Below are positions 34,610 through 44,975 of a DNA stretch of 64,000 nucleotides, in pieces (positions within the stretch are counted from its first letter, which is position 1; the number at the start of each line of letters is the position of its first letter). The stretch lies in NCBI GenBank assembly GCA_038380435.1, contig JAWZYU010000007.1, positions 20,067,001-20,131,000 of the forward strand, in the 5' to 3' direction. This DNA is from Ryuthela nishihirai. Lineage: Eukaryota > Arthropoda > Arachnida > Araneae > Heptathelidae. Made by a program: the position numbers and the translations under genes. The notes beneath the pieces were generated by a model. It was not told where the DNA came from, made no database searches, and was given only the letters and a program-made list of their open reading frames with translations.

Positions 34610-34800
34610 TTTTTTATCTTTAATATTTATAAAATAATATATACTGTATATGTAGCAATAGCAAAACATAACAAAAAAAAAAAAAACATTTTGAAATTTT
34701 CAGGGGCGGACGCCCATTCTTAAAGGCACGTATCTAAAAACCAAAAAAAAAGGTCTGCTGGGTTCACAATGTGATTGGAATTGCATTTCACTATCAAAAT
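34610..34800 (+). repeat. Dispersed repeat F, copy 1
   Basis: It shares GGGCGGA(C/A)GCC, CACGTATCTAA and CACAATGTGATTGGAATTG in order with 42815-42985. It follows the minisatellite here; at 42.8 kb a different minisatellite follows the repeat. Confidence 0.75.
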
Positions 34801-34914
34801 TTGGCCATGTACACCTGTAATATTCGATCACTTATACCTTTAAAGCGTTTGATATAAGCATAACACCAAACTTTCGCTACATCAGACCAAGGTAACGGAG
34901 GATAAAACATGAGG

Positions 34915-35125
34915 GGCAGATGAAGTAGATCCACGAAGCTCTGATGGACGGATTCAAATTGAGCCACGAGAATCTAAGGATTCGATTGAAGTAAAATAGC
35001 TAAGATCCTCTGAAGTCCGTTTTGAAATAGATCTGTGAGGCTCTGAGGGCCGGATTGAAGTAGATCGACGAATCCCTGAGAGACGAATTAAAGTCGATCA
35101 ATGAAACTGTGAGTGAAGAATTGAA
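34915..35125 (+). repeat. Short degenerate tandem array
   Basis: Roughly four units of about 55-65 bp share a GAAGTAGATC, CTCTGAG and CGGATTGAAG pattern. They are strongly diverged. Confidence 0.55.
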
Positions 35126-35417
35126 TTGAAAGATGACGCTCGTAGTGACGAATGGGAACAGAGTGCGCTTTACTATTGAACTGAGTTATTCAGAGAAAAA
35201 TTATTTTCTCTTTTGAACTACAATTATACACTCAGCGTCTCCTTTATTGGAACAGTTCATTTCATATGAAAAATAACTCTCTCTTCTTAAATCAGCTTTT
35301 TATGAAAAAAAAAAATGACGGAATGCATTTAAAGATCTCAACGAAATCTATTTTTGAAAGTAGTTGTAAAGATGGCGCTCGTGTGTAGGTTGGGTGAATT
35401 TAGCTCTAATGATGTTA

Positions 35418-36466
35418 GTGAATTTCTTCACTGTAACGGATCATGTAATAGTTTTGTTTACTTTTATTGTATTGGTATGAAACAAGGAAACTTTAAGAAG
35501 ATGTCCATATAGAAGAAAAAAGACTGGGTAGTTTAAAATGCAATAGTTTTCCTAGTAACTCCGTTAAGCCTAATTCTATTGAACAGCAGAAGCCAAAGCA
35601 ACAAAGAAACAGTATTCCATTACGAGATCCCACAGCGGTTGATACGGAAACACAAAGTTTAACGTTAATACAGTCTTTAGAACTCCCGAATAACATTATG
35701 GTTAAACGAAACGTAGCAACTGACAGGAATAAAGAATTGCAAAATATAAATATTGAAATGCAATATGAAAAACATATTTCACAAATAATAAGGTAGGAAA
35801 TGCATATATTAAAGAGTGAAGTAACAGAGAGACATTTAACACAAAAATGGAACTGTTGAAAAATGTAATCCACGATTGTACTCAAAGTGCTGAATAAATT
35901 AGTCAAAAAGTCAAATAAAATTGATTAATTTATTAAATTTATGGTTTAAACTACTACAACTGAAAGCATTAAAGGAACATAATGAAAAATTAGAAGCAAA
36001 TGCTAGGCTACGAGAGAAAGAAATAAAATATTTAAAACAACATGTGAGAGGTCTACAGCAATATAGTAGATCGGAGAACATGGAAATAAATGAACTTATT
36101 GAAAGCCCAAACGAAAACATTTCAGACATTGTCTACAAAATAGGGGAATCTATTAATATTAAAAAAGAAGATATTAAATTCAAGGTTGCTCATCGTGTTC
36201 CAATATATAACGAGAAGAAACCAAAACCAATAATAGTTCGATACAGTTCAAAATAAGAGAGAAACTTCTGGATAGCTAAGTGGAGATTAGTTCGAGAACT
36301 AAGGAAAAAAGACGAAAATTTCTGATAGCGAGGACTACATATATATAGGTGAACATTTAATACCAGAAATCAAAAACCATTTGTATGAAACTAAGAAGTT
36401 AAGGAAAGAAAGGAACTATAAATTTATTTTGGTAAAGGACAAGAAAAATTTATATAAGACAGGATG
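35418..36466 (+). pseudogene. LINE ORF1 pseudogene
   Basis: ORF1 proteins bind element RNA. At about 35420-35500 the translation has the residue pattern C-x3-C followed by YFYCIGMKQGNFKK, resembling the second half of a PHD finger as found in many arthropod LINE ORF1s; a TAG follows. The longest open piece (35921-36256) encodes a lysine- and glutamate-rich segment that looks coiled-coil forming (LKEHNEKLEANARLREKE), then SRSENMEINEL and KVAHRVP, typical of ORF1 RNA-recognition domains. After a frameshift, 36340-36465 reads IGEHLIPEIKNHLYETKKL and FILVKDKKNLY, the usual C-terminal end. Stops and shifts make it non-functional. Confidence 0.8.
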
Positions 36467-36589
36467 AACATTCAAGAGTATTAAATATAAAATCTGTGAA
36501 TGATTTAAACATATTACAGTAATGAGTGTTAGTATCCACAGTAGTATTATTGAGCCTTTTTCGGATGATCCCGATCTTGTCCTTAACGA

Positions 36590-37286
36590 AAAATTATTTA
36601 TTCTGTTGCATATGAATATTAGATATATTCGAAAAAATTTGATTATTTTCTTTATTTCTTTATTTATTTATTTATAATGAATTTATCTCCAGATATTATT
36701 ATTTTATCTGAAATTTGGGCAAACGATAATGAAATCCCAATGTATCATTTAGAATGTTACTTCACTTGTTATAAATATGGTATCATAAATTGAGCTGGAA
36801 GTTTAATAGTGTTTTTTAAGAATAAAGTAAATGCAAATCAGATTGCAATAGAATTTGATAATGCAGATATTGTTATTTTAAAATATAAGTGAAAAAATAT
36901 TCATCATTTATTGATATTCATTTATAGGTTACCAAGTTTGAATAAAAAGAATTTATTAAAGATTTACATGATTTATTATTAAAACTTATTTATAAAATAT
37001 CTTAATTATTGGGGATGCTAACATCGATTTATTAGAAAAATAATAGTATTACGGAGATGTAATTTGGTAATGTCACTTGGATTTATTCATTGTATAAAAA
37101 CACTGACAAGATACACTTACTGTTCCTGTATAGATCACATGCTAGTCAGACTAACAAGTTACAACGATGTAAATGTGAGTATAATTAAATCAGATGTAAC
37201 TGATCATTACATGACAATGATACAGAATAAAAATCATTTAAATGAAAAACACTCATGCCAAACAAAGGAAATTTACAGATTATAAT
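36590..37286 (+). pseudogene. LINE endonuclease (APE-type) pseudogene
   Basis: Readable pieces are LLHMNIR (the first metal-binding block), NLSPDIIILSEIWAND with the catalytic Glu (36690-36730), and at the end SCIDHMLVRL then KSDVTDHYMTM (37118-37215), with the terminal DH pair typical of APE endonucleases. The enzyme would nick target DNA for target-primed reverse transcription. Stops and shifts interrupt it. Confidence 0.8.
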
Positions 37287-37419
37287 CTTCTTGAAAATTT
37301 ACTTAGTTTAAAGAATTATTTTGCAGACATACAAACAAATGTAGACACACTTTTTGAAATTTTCCACAACCACTTATAATATATAATAAAACTTTACATA
37401 TCAAATTGTATATATTGTA

Positions 37420-39228
37420 GTCTTTAAAACTGAACAAATCTCCTGGGGAGGACAAAATTTCTGCGTATACGTTAAAAAAGAGTTATTTTATATATTTTGA
37501 TGACTTAAAAATATTATAAATTTGTCTTTTGGAAATGGAATTTTTCCCTCAGTTTTTAAAAATTCATTAGTTATTCTAGTTTTTAAACCAGGAGATGTAA
37601 CTGATGTAAATAATTATAGACCAATTTCAATTCAAGAATTACTTTCGAAATTTATAGAAAACAATGGTTTTAAAAATGATTAGTGGCAACATGAAAAAAA
37701 AATTTCAGATCTAAATTTGACTTTCGAGAAACAATGGGCTCTGAAGATGTTATAACCATGCTGTCAAATATAATTTACAATAGTATTAATGAAACCAAAA
37801 AGGTTTTAGCATTATTAATCGATATTTCTAAAGCATTTGATTATTTATCTGTGAATATATTATTAAAAATGGAAAATATTTGAATACGAGCTACCCAATT
37901 AGATTGGTTTAAGTCATATTTAACAAATAGAACTTAACAAGTAAAGATAAAAAACATTTTAAATAAAAGAAGGACAATTAAATTCGGAGTACCAAGGGTT
38001 CTGTATTAGGATCACAATTATTTTCATTTTATGTTAACGACCTATTAAATTTAAATTTTAAAGGAAAAATAATTTCATTTGCTGATGATATAGCAATTAT
38101 ATACGTTAATGAGCATAACAACGACTGAAAACAAAAATAAATGAAGATCTGAAACATTTAATGATGTGGTTTGATAAGAATAAATTATCTGTTAATACAA
38201 AAAAGACAATATATATATATATTAATACGCAAAGAGGTATTAATACTAATACTGGGGACCTCTATTGTCATACTTTAAAGTGTTTGTTTTCATCTAATAA
38301 TAACAGTACAAATTTTCGATGTGACTGTCAAAAAATAAACTCTACAGATGCAGTGAAATATCTTGATGTTAAATAATGAAACAATGAGCTGAAAAGAAAT
38401 TGATTTTTCCATGAGTGGGATCCGAACCCACGTCTCCAGGAAACATGTCTGTTATGCGAACCATTACACCATCAATAGGTAATCTTTTCTCAGCTTGTGT
38501 GACGTTATAAACTTTCCGGTTTTTTTAATTTGATTCGCACAGTAGCGCCATCTATCCGGGAAGTGGACAACTCTGTTGCCTTAATATATATGAAATTAAT
38601 ATTTGTCACTCACGCTCAGGGCGTTAAATCAATAAATCAGTAATAAAGAATCACAGGATAAGTCCTCTTGACATGGAACTCGTGAAATAATGAGATGAAA
38701 AAATTTGGTTATGCCATGAGTGGTATCTCACTCATGGCAACATGGCAATTTTTTTCAGCTCATTATTTCTCAAGTACCATGTCAACAGGAGTTATCCTGT
38801 GATTTTTTACTACCGATATCTTGGTGTTATTTTCGATAAACATTTGACTCGGAAGAATAAGAAAAAATAGCTAAAAGTATTAAAAGAATTATGCCTCAAA
38901 TGTATATATTGAGAGAACTGTTAGATATGTGTGCTTTGAAAAAGGTGTATTTTGCATTCATTCATTCTAGAATACAATATGGAATAATTATCTGGGGAAG
39001 GACATACGAAAATTATTTGAAGTTAATAAAACAATACATAAATATATATGTTAAAAATAATGACATTTAAAAGAAAAAATGATTTTTTGTCAAAGATTTT
39101 TGGATTTAAATTTATTAAATGTTGAACAAATTATGTTAAAACTTTTAATATTTATACATAAAAATATTCTCATGTTTCATAGACTTGGAAACTCCTATAA
39201 TACTAAATCTATGGAAAACGAAAACGTG
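37420..39228 (+). pseudogene. LINE reverse transcriptase pseudogene, split by a SINE C insertion
   Basis: Recognisable blocks are LNKSPGEDKIS (37425), VFKPGDVTDVNNYRPISI (37585), SKAFDYL (37827, carrying the first catalytic Asp region), TKGSVLGSQLFSFYVNDLL, and FADDIAIIY (38078, the F/YADD active site). After the insertion at 38372-38816 the frame continues with YLGVIFDKHLT and FIHSRIQYGIIIWG (thumb region). Frameshifts lie between the blocks. Confidence 0.85.
38372..38816. mobile_element. SINE family C composite inserted in the LINE, 13-bp target duplication
   Basis: TATCTTGATGTTA (38359-38371) and TATCTTGGTGTTA (38817-38829) flank the 445-bp insert, one mismatch apart. Inside, in order: reversed core (AACAATGAGCTGAAAAG), reversed tRNA-like head (38415-38475, B box reversed GGGATCCGAACCC), linker (AGCGCCATCTATCC, ACGCTCAGGGCGTTAAAT), reversed core, a collapsed palindromic joint (CATGAGTGGTATCTCACTCATG), then a plus-strand core to the end. 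It is bounded by inverted core sequences. Confidence 0.85.
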
Positions 39229-39461
39229 AGCCTTTTTCAGATGATCCCGTTCTTGTTGTTGACGAAAAATTATTTACTCTCTTGCATATGAATATTAGAT
39301 CTATTCGAAAAAATTTGATTATTTTCTTTCTTTATTTATTTATAATGAATTTATCTCCAGTTATTATTATTTTATCTGAAATTTGGGCAAACGATAATGA
39401 AATTCCAATGTATCATTTAGAGTGTTATAGCACTTGTTATAAATATGGTAACATAAATTGA
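39229..39461 (+). repeat. Duplicated endonuclease segment of the same LINE
   Basis: GAGCCTTTTTC through ACATAAATTGAG repeats 36552-36794 with high identity, including AATTTGGGCAAACGATAATG. It sits inside the RT C-terminal part, out of its normal place. A rearrangement or a second truncated insertion could explain it. Confidence 0.8.
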
Positions 39462-39744
39462 GTAAGTTATTAATAATTGAGTAAATTAAGTTAAGTTAAT
39501 AATATGGTAACATAAATTAGTAAGTTTCCTAAACCAAATAATGAATAATTTAAAAAATATTTTGAATTTTCTGGTCCTAAAGTATATAATAATCTACCAA
39601 AAGATATAAGGGCAGAACTGCAGTAAAGGGTCCTCAGCTGCCATCTTGTTTAATTTTGCCGCGGTAAAAAAAATTCTGAATGGTAAAAGTAGTCCGTTCC
39701 GCATCTATCTTGAGATGCGCATTGAGGATATATATAAAAGGAAT

Positions 39745-40215
39745 ATACAACGCTACATAGAAGAAAATCATGTTTCTGCACTTAAAAAAATTACTGAGAA
39801 TAATCTCGTCAAAACAAGATTTATTTAACAACGTTTATCGCTACAAAATGAACTCTCGTTTTGCACTTAAAAACACCCCGAAAATTTAACAATTTCACCA
39901 AAATTAGATTTTATTAACAACTCTTATCGCTAAAAAATAAACCTCTGTCCTGCAATTAAAATAAAACCTCAAAAATTAATATTCTCATCAAAACTAGATT
40001 TCATTAACAGCTCTTATCGCAAAAGAATAACTCCCTGTTCCTTACTGAAAAAAAGCCCCAAAAATAATCTCATCAAAAGATTTAACAACGCTTATCGCTA
40101 AACAATGAAACCTCGCTTTGCACTTAAAAAAATCCTAAAATAAATATCAAAAGTAAATTTCCCTAATAACATTCATCGCTAAAGAATCAACTTACGAAAA
40201 GCCCCGAAAACAAAT
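39745..40215 (+). repeat. Five-unit degenerate tandem array inside the TIR element
   Basis: Units of about 75-90 bp share AACAACNCTTATCGCTA and a TTGCACTTAAAAA block; starts are near 39826, 39916, 40006, 40084 and 40155. The array lies wholly between the inverted ends, so it moves with the element. Confidence 0.8.
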
Positions 40216-40346
40216 CTCATTAGAGAGTACTATTCTAAACAGCATATTTCACTTATAAACATGCGGATGGATATAATATTGCAACTGAACGTTACAGGTT
40301 TTCCTGAAGAAAAGTACAACATGGCGGCTGAGGACCCTATACTGCA

Positions 40347-42176
40347 TCATCATCATCATCCTCAAGCAGCCATGGGCTACGGAGGTCCAACCAGACCGTG
40401 CAATTTAGTTCTCCAAGCAAGTCTATCCTGAGCTACATCTACTGCATCTGGCCACTGCACACCAATTCTAACAAGGCCTTGTTTGACATTGTCTGCCCAC
40501 CGCATCCTAGGTCTCCCCTTCTTTCTTCTTTCTGAGGCCTTTAGGCACACTGTTCATAACCCTATTCGCCAATCTATAATTATTCATACGGACAACATGG
40601 CCAAACCAACGGAGTCTCTCTCTGCACAATATGCTGCTTAAAGGAGGTTGCAAACTCCTTTGCCTAATCTCATCATTAGTTACAAAGTTGAACCACCTAA
40701 TGCCCAAGATACTGCGTAAGCATCTGGAATCAAAAGCATCTAGTTTCCTGTTATCATGTTTACAAAGTGTCCAAGTTTCACTACCATACTAACCCTAGAA
40801 AGAACCAAACTATTATACAGTCTAATTTTAGTCTTTAGGTGTATACGCCTATTTCTCCACACTCTCCATAGGTTCTTAAAAGTCCCGGCAGCAATCCCTA
40901 TTCGTCTGTTAACCTCATGCCGCACATCACCATTATCTGTTACATAGCTCCCAAGATAATTAAACTGTGACACCTGCTCAAGACTGCAACCATTCAGATT
41001 AACTAAATCACAGCCTGCCTGACAAATTTTCATCACTTTAGTTTTCTCTCTGTTTATAACCAAACCTACTCTACTACCAGTCTCATCAACAGCTCGAATG
41101 AAATAGTTCATCTCATCAACATCATTTGCCAAAAGGGCTAAATCATCAGCATAATCTAAATCAGAAATTTTCGTATCTCCAGCCCATTTAAGGCCAAAAT
41201 CTTTCCCTTGAAGTGAATTTCGCATAACATAATCAATAACCAAGCTAAAGAGAAAAGGAGACAAAATGCACCCTTGTCGAACACCAGAAGTAATGCTAAA
41301 CCAATTGCTACAAGCCTTACCAACTCTCACACACGACTCAGTGTTATTATAGAGAGCTTTCATAATGTTAACTAACTTGTCTGGTATACCATATGATCTC
41401 ACAATCAACCACAAATTATGACGATCAACAGAGTCGAAAGCCTTTTTGAAATCAACAAAGCTAGCAACCAAAGGTTTCTGAAACTCTAAACATTTCTCAA
41501 GAATCTGACTAAGTGAAAATATCTGATCTACACATCCCCTACCACTTCTGAATCCACATTGCTCATCACGCAATTGACTGTCAACCAGATTCTTAATTCT
41601 ATTAAGCACAATCATGGAAAGAACTTTACCTGGAACAGAGAGTAGGCTGATACCCCTATAGTTATCACAAGAACTGCGATCACCTTTTTTGAAAATAGGG
41701 ATAACAATAGCTCTGGTAAAATTCTTAGGAACCATGCCTTTATCATAAAAGATATTCAGAATTTCAGTCATCCAAGTGGTAACCGAAACATTCCCAGCTC
41801 TAAGCATTTCCGTAGTAATTTCATCTACCCCTGGGGATTTATGAAGTTTAAGTTTAGAAACAGCCAAAATAACTTCAGATTGTGTTATAGAGCCAACATT
41901 AAAGCCACCAATGCATCTATCGTCATTGCAAACAATGGGAGTAGAACTAACTACATTGTTTAGAACATCACTGAAATGCTCAGCCCACCTAGCCATGACA
42001 GAATCCTCCCCTTCTATAACCTTACCTTGTTTATCATTCAATCCTTGTATGCCTGTCCGTTTTCTACCACACAAAACATTAACTATCTGGTACAGCTCTC
42101 TGCTGTTGTGCTGTCTAACTGCTTCCTCGGCTTTGTCAGCCAAATCATCAAGCCAAAGATTCTTATCAGCAGCTAA
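40347..42176 (-). mobile_element. RTE-like LINE, 5'-truncated, nested in the TIR element
   Basis: The minus-strand insertion has a GAT trinucleotide tail (about 40345-40360) and a 10-bp target duplication CTATACTGCA (40337-40346, 42177-42186). It is truncated inside the segment before the reverse transcriptase, so no endonuclease is present. A very short 3' UTR and a trinucleotide tail are typical of RTE-clade LINEs. It cuts into the right inverted repeat of the TIR element. Confidence 0.9.
40365..42143 (-). pseudogene. RTE-like reverse transcriptase, recently inactivated
   Basis: The open part (40740-42143, 467 codons) is the longest reading frame in the window. It carries the RT blocks in order: KLHKSPGVDEITTEML, IPIFKKGDRSSCDNYRGISL, EQCGFRSGRGCVDQIF, VDFKKAFDSVDRHNLW (first catalytic Asp), GVRQGCILSPFLFSLV, and DYADDLALLAND (active-site Asp pair), then FNYLGSYV. 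Frameshifts near 40790 and 40520 separate the C-terminal part, where RLRWFGHVVRMNNYRLANRV (40507-40707) belongs. The predicted stop is the TGA inside GCTGCTTGAGG at the very 3' end. Few lesions suggest a young copy. RTE assignment is by motif resemblance. Confidence 0.88.
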
Positions 42177-42194
42177 CTATACTGCAGCGTAGCC

Positions 42195-42470
42195 GATATA
42201 AGAAATATAGCTAATATTATAACGTTTAAAAAAGAAATTAAATTATGGCTATTAAGGCAATATTTATTATATGTATCAAACTGATGTACTGTTTTGTACA
42301 TACCAAATACTATTCTGTTAGAACCTTTGTACCAAAATATGCTTTTATATCCTAAATGTGATGAGCAAAAAATTATAATATTATTAATCCACTAGCGAGT
42401 TAATTGAACTCTTGTGGTGAGTTGACTTAAATATGTACTGCTAAATTATAAATTTGAATAAATTATTACT
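42195..42470 (+). pseudogene. End of the host LINE coding region and its 3' UTR
   Basis: GPKVYNNLPKDI before the TIR element (39570-39610) continues as DIRN and FKKEIKLWLL after it. This is the conserved C-terminus of such reverse transcriptases. An AT-rich 3' UTR follows; its end is uncertain. Confidence 0.75.
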
Positions 42471-42814
42471 ATTTCAACCTCGATTTTTCACAGTTTTCGT
42501 CCTGAATTTAGAGAGTTGCGAATATTGAAATATGTAACAGTAGCAATGCCAGTTTAAATAATTACTATGAAAAGTTGATAAATGGTAATTAAAAACTGAA
42601 AGCATTATCCATTATACCAAACTTTATTAACACGAGTAAGAGTATTTTTATCAGTTCGCATAAAAATTATGTTAATTTATGCCAGATATGATTATTTGCA
42701 GAACGAATTAACTTCATGATTCAGTTTCCATAAATCTATATATCGCAAGACAGCCATTGTTATATTTTTTAGATAATGTGGGTGATTTAATGACATTTTT
42801 ATTAATTTTGTCCA

Positions 42815-42985
42815 AAATACCTATTTTCTATATAGTAATAGAAAAATATAATAAAAAACATATTTCGAAATTTTCATGGGCGGAAGCCTATGCTTAAAGT
42901 CACGTATCTAATATATTAAAAAGTCGGGTGTGTGTGTGTTTGGGGGGGTTGGGATCACAATGTGATTGGAATTGGATTTCAGCAT
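42815..42985 (+). repeat. Dispersed repeat F, copy 2
   Basis: It matches 34620-34800 (GGGCGGAAGCC, CACGTATCTAA, CACAATGTGATTGGAATTGG) and includes a GT run and a G run absent from the first copy. Confidence 0.75.
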
Positions 42986-43189
42986 AACTTTCCTGCCTAC
43001 GTTTCAGAGTTCAAACTAAACAATTTCCTGAAAAATGCATGATTATATACACATAAGTTCACTCACCTGTTGCCACCGTTCTCGAACTTAGTCCTTTTGG
43101 CTTGAATATATTCCATTGTTTGTAAAAGGTGCAGCTCAGAGTTGAAATAATACAAGTTAGAAAAAAATCAGCCTAAATGACGATAAGTC

Positions 43190-43715
43190 ATTTATATTCA
43201 AATAAATCAACACACAAGAGAACAGACAAGTCAACATACAAGAGCTACCTGTTGAAAAAACAACAACACCCCCAATAGCATCAAACATAAAAGTGCACTC
43301 ATCCATAAGATAACAAACACATCCAGTCACAAACAGAGAAGTGTATTAATCTACAAGAAAGCACATCCACTCACAAACATAAAAGTGTATTAATCCATAA
43401 AAGAACAAACACATCCACTCACAAACAGAAAAGTGTATTAATTCTTAAAAGAATACACACATCCACTCACAAAGAGGAAAGTGTATTAATCCATAAAAGA
43501 ACAAACACATCCACTCACAAATAGAAAAAGTTCTGTCCTCCATAAAAGAGCAAATATACCCACTCACAAATACATAAATGCATTCATTCATAAACATACA
43601 ATCACATTTACTAATAAACGTACTGGAACACATAATCACATCTACCCACAAAGATACTCAGAAACCCACAATCACACCTACTCCCAAAAGTACTCAAACA
43701 CGCAGCTCAGTAATA
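43190..43715. repeat. Minisatellite, core CACATCCACTCACAAACA
   Basis: About nine units of roughly 58-60 bp with CACATCCACTCACAAACA, AAAAGTGTATTAATC and CATAAAAGAACAAA. Central units are nearly identical; edge units decay. The minus-strand ORF at 43445-43651 is read through the repeat. Confidence 0.93.
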
Positions 43716-43889
43716 AACAAGCTAAACATGAAGGTCAGATATAATTAAAATAAAACGATCTGCATAATCCTCAGAAATTTCTGCTATAATTTATATATTT
43801 GTTACGTAGAAAAATTTGAATTTTGGAAAAGAGCTCATATTTCAAAAAACAAAAAACGCAATAAACATGTCAAATCAACGCTACCGATT

Positions 43890-44045
43890 ATCGTTACCGC
43901 TTGGTTACAAATCAAAGGGATCTGGGCTCGAGTCCTGGATCTTCTATGTTGGCTTTCTACTAAGGTCTACCTCACAAATTTTCTCTCTGGCGTATTATAC
44001 TGACAGACATCGGTGGCAAGCGCTTACTTGAAGGGTGATTTACTT
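43890..44045 (+). repeat. SINE family B copy, old
   Basis: The head (CTACCGATTATCGTTACCGC) is strongly diverged. The B box (GGGCTCGAGTCCTGG), body (TATTATACTGACAGACATC) and 3' end (GCTTACTTGAAGG) are recognisable. Confidence 0.72.
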
Positions 44046-44104
44046 TTTCTTTAAAATTTTAAAATCACCATTTAGACTAATGGAAACCATTTTCTAAATG
44101 TATA

Positions 44105-44670
44105 CACCGGTTCCTATAAATTAAGGAACAGCCCTATGTTATGTCAATGGCAATCTAACGTCGAAGCTCTATAATTTCTAGAATTATTTATTTTGGTTTT
44201 AAGAAATTTGATAACAGATAAAGATCTCAATCACATATATCAATATCTCTCGATTTTTCACAATATCAGTTCTGTATTTTATGTGTTTTGGAAGTTTGAA
44301 AATTTAACAAATGAATGCCAGTCTTAAAGAGTATGTACAAAACTGATGAAGAGCGAAAGAATTCTTTACACAAACTACTAATATACACAAATTTTTTATT
44401 AAGCCTTTTATACAATACTTATTGCTTAGTTTTAATTAACTTCTGAAATCAATTTTTGTGACAAGCATTGCTATTTTTAAATATTTAAATCCGTAACTTA
44501 TTAAATACTGAACGAATATTGTTGAAAATCGAAATATTTATATATTTGATTGAGATCTTTATCTGCTATCACAATTTTCAAAACAAAAAACTTATTTTAG
44601 AAGTTATAGAGATTTGACATTAGCTTCCCATTGACATAACAGAATTTTTCTTACTTTTTGGAAACCAGTG
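44105..44670. mobile_element. Tc1/mariner-type MITE with long inverted repeats
   Basis: The ends CACCGGTTCCTATAAATTAA and (reverse complement) CACTGGTTTCCAAAAAGTAA begin inverted repeats that extend about 160 bp, sharing GTTATGTCAATGG and AGATAAAGATCTCAATCA. TA flanks both ends. The 566-bp unit has no ORF. A related half-copy lies at 59735-59905. Confidence 0.85.
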
Positions 44671-44693
44671 TAGTGTATTCATATGGTTGGATT

Positions 44694-44975
44694 GTTGGGT
44701 TGTTTTACCTCTGAGTGACAATTTTTGCACGCAATGGTCTAAACGGTCAGGTCAGAAGGACCCCAAAGGGCTCAGAGAAGATTGGGGTAGGAGAACCACT
44801 GGATATCTGTTAGGAGACAGATGGTAGCCATCCGTCTGGGCCATCCAGCTTGTTCTTTAACGTCCACAGGGAATGGCTCTCCCGTACACGGTCCATCCGT
44901 TTAACGTCCCATCCGACGGACGGCGGCCTTTTCAAGCCCATCAGAGTCCCCTACTGACAGAGAGCAGGGCGGAGA
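44694..44975 (-). repeat. SINE family A copy, head missing
   Basis: The reversed tail (TTGGGTTGTTTTACCTCTGA) and body run to CAGAGAGCAGGGCGGAG; the tRNA-like head is absent. Confidence 0.88.

Larger units (their letters stand above)
39611..42194. mobile_element. TIR element with 8-bp target duplication, carrying a nested LINE
   Basis: Ends are imperfect inverted repeats of about 38 bp: left GGCAGAACTGCAGTAAAGGG, right (reverse complement) GGCTACGCTGCAGTATAGGG, both continuing GTCCTCAGC(T/C)GCCAT. The identical octamer GATATAAG flanks it (39603-39610, 42195-42202). Without the LINE at 40347-42176 it is about 750 bp, with no transposase. GGC ends with an 8-bp TSD could suit Merlin-like elements, but the superfamily is unproven. 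Confidence 0.85.
35418..42470 (+). mobile_element. LINE (CR1/L2/Jockey-like), degenerate, with nested insertions
   Basis: In order: ORF1, endonuclease, reverse transcriptase and a 3' UTR, all on the plus strand and all broken by stops. Three later events interrupt it: a SINE C composite (38372-38816), a local duplication of its own endonuclease segment (39229-39461), and a TIR element (39611-42194) that itself holds an RTE-like LINE. The coding sequence resumes after each insertion: KYLGVIFDKH after the SINE, and DIRN then TFKKEIK after the TIR element. The clade is uncertain; a PHD-like ORF1 plus these RT C-terminal motifs fits the CR1/L2/Jockey range. Confidence 0.85.
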
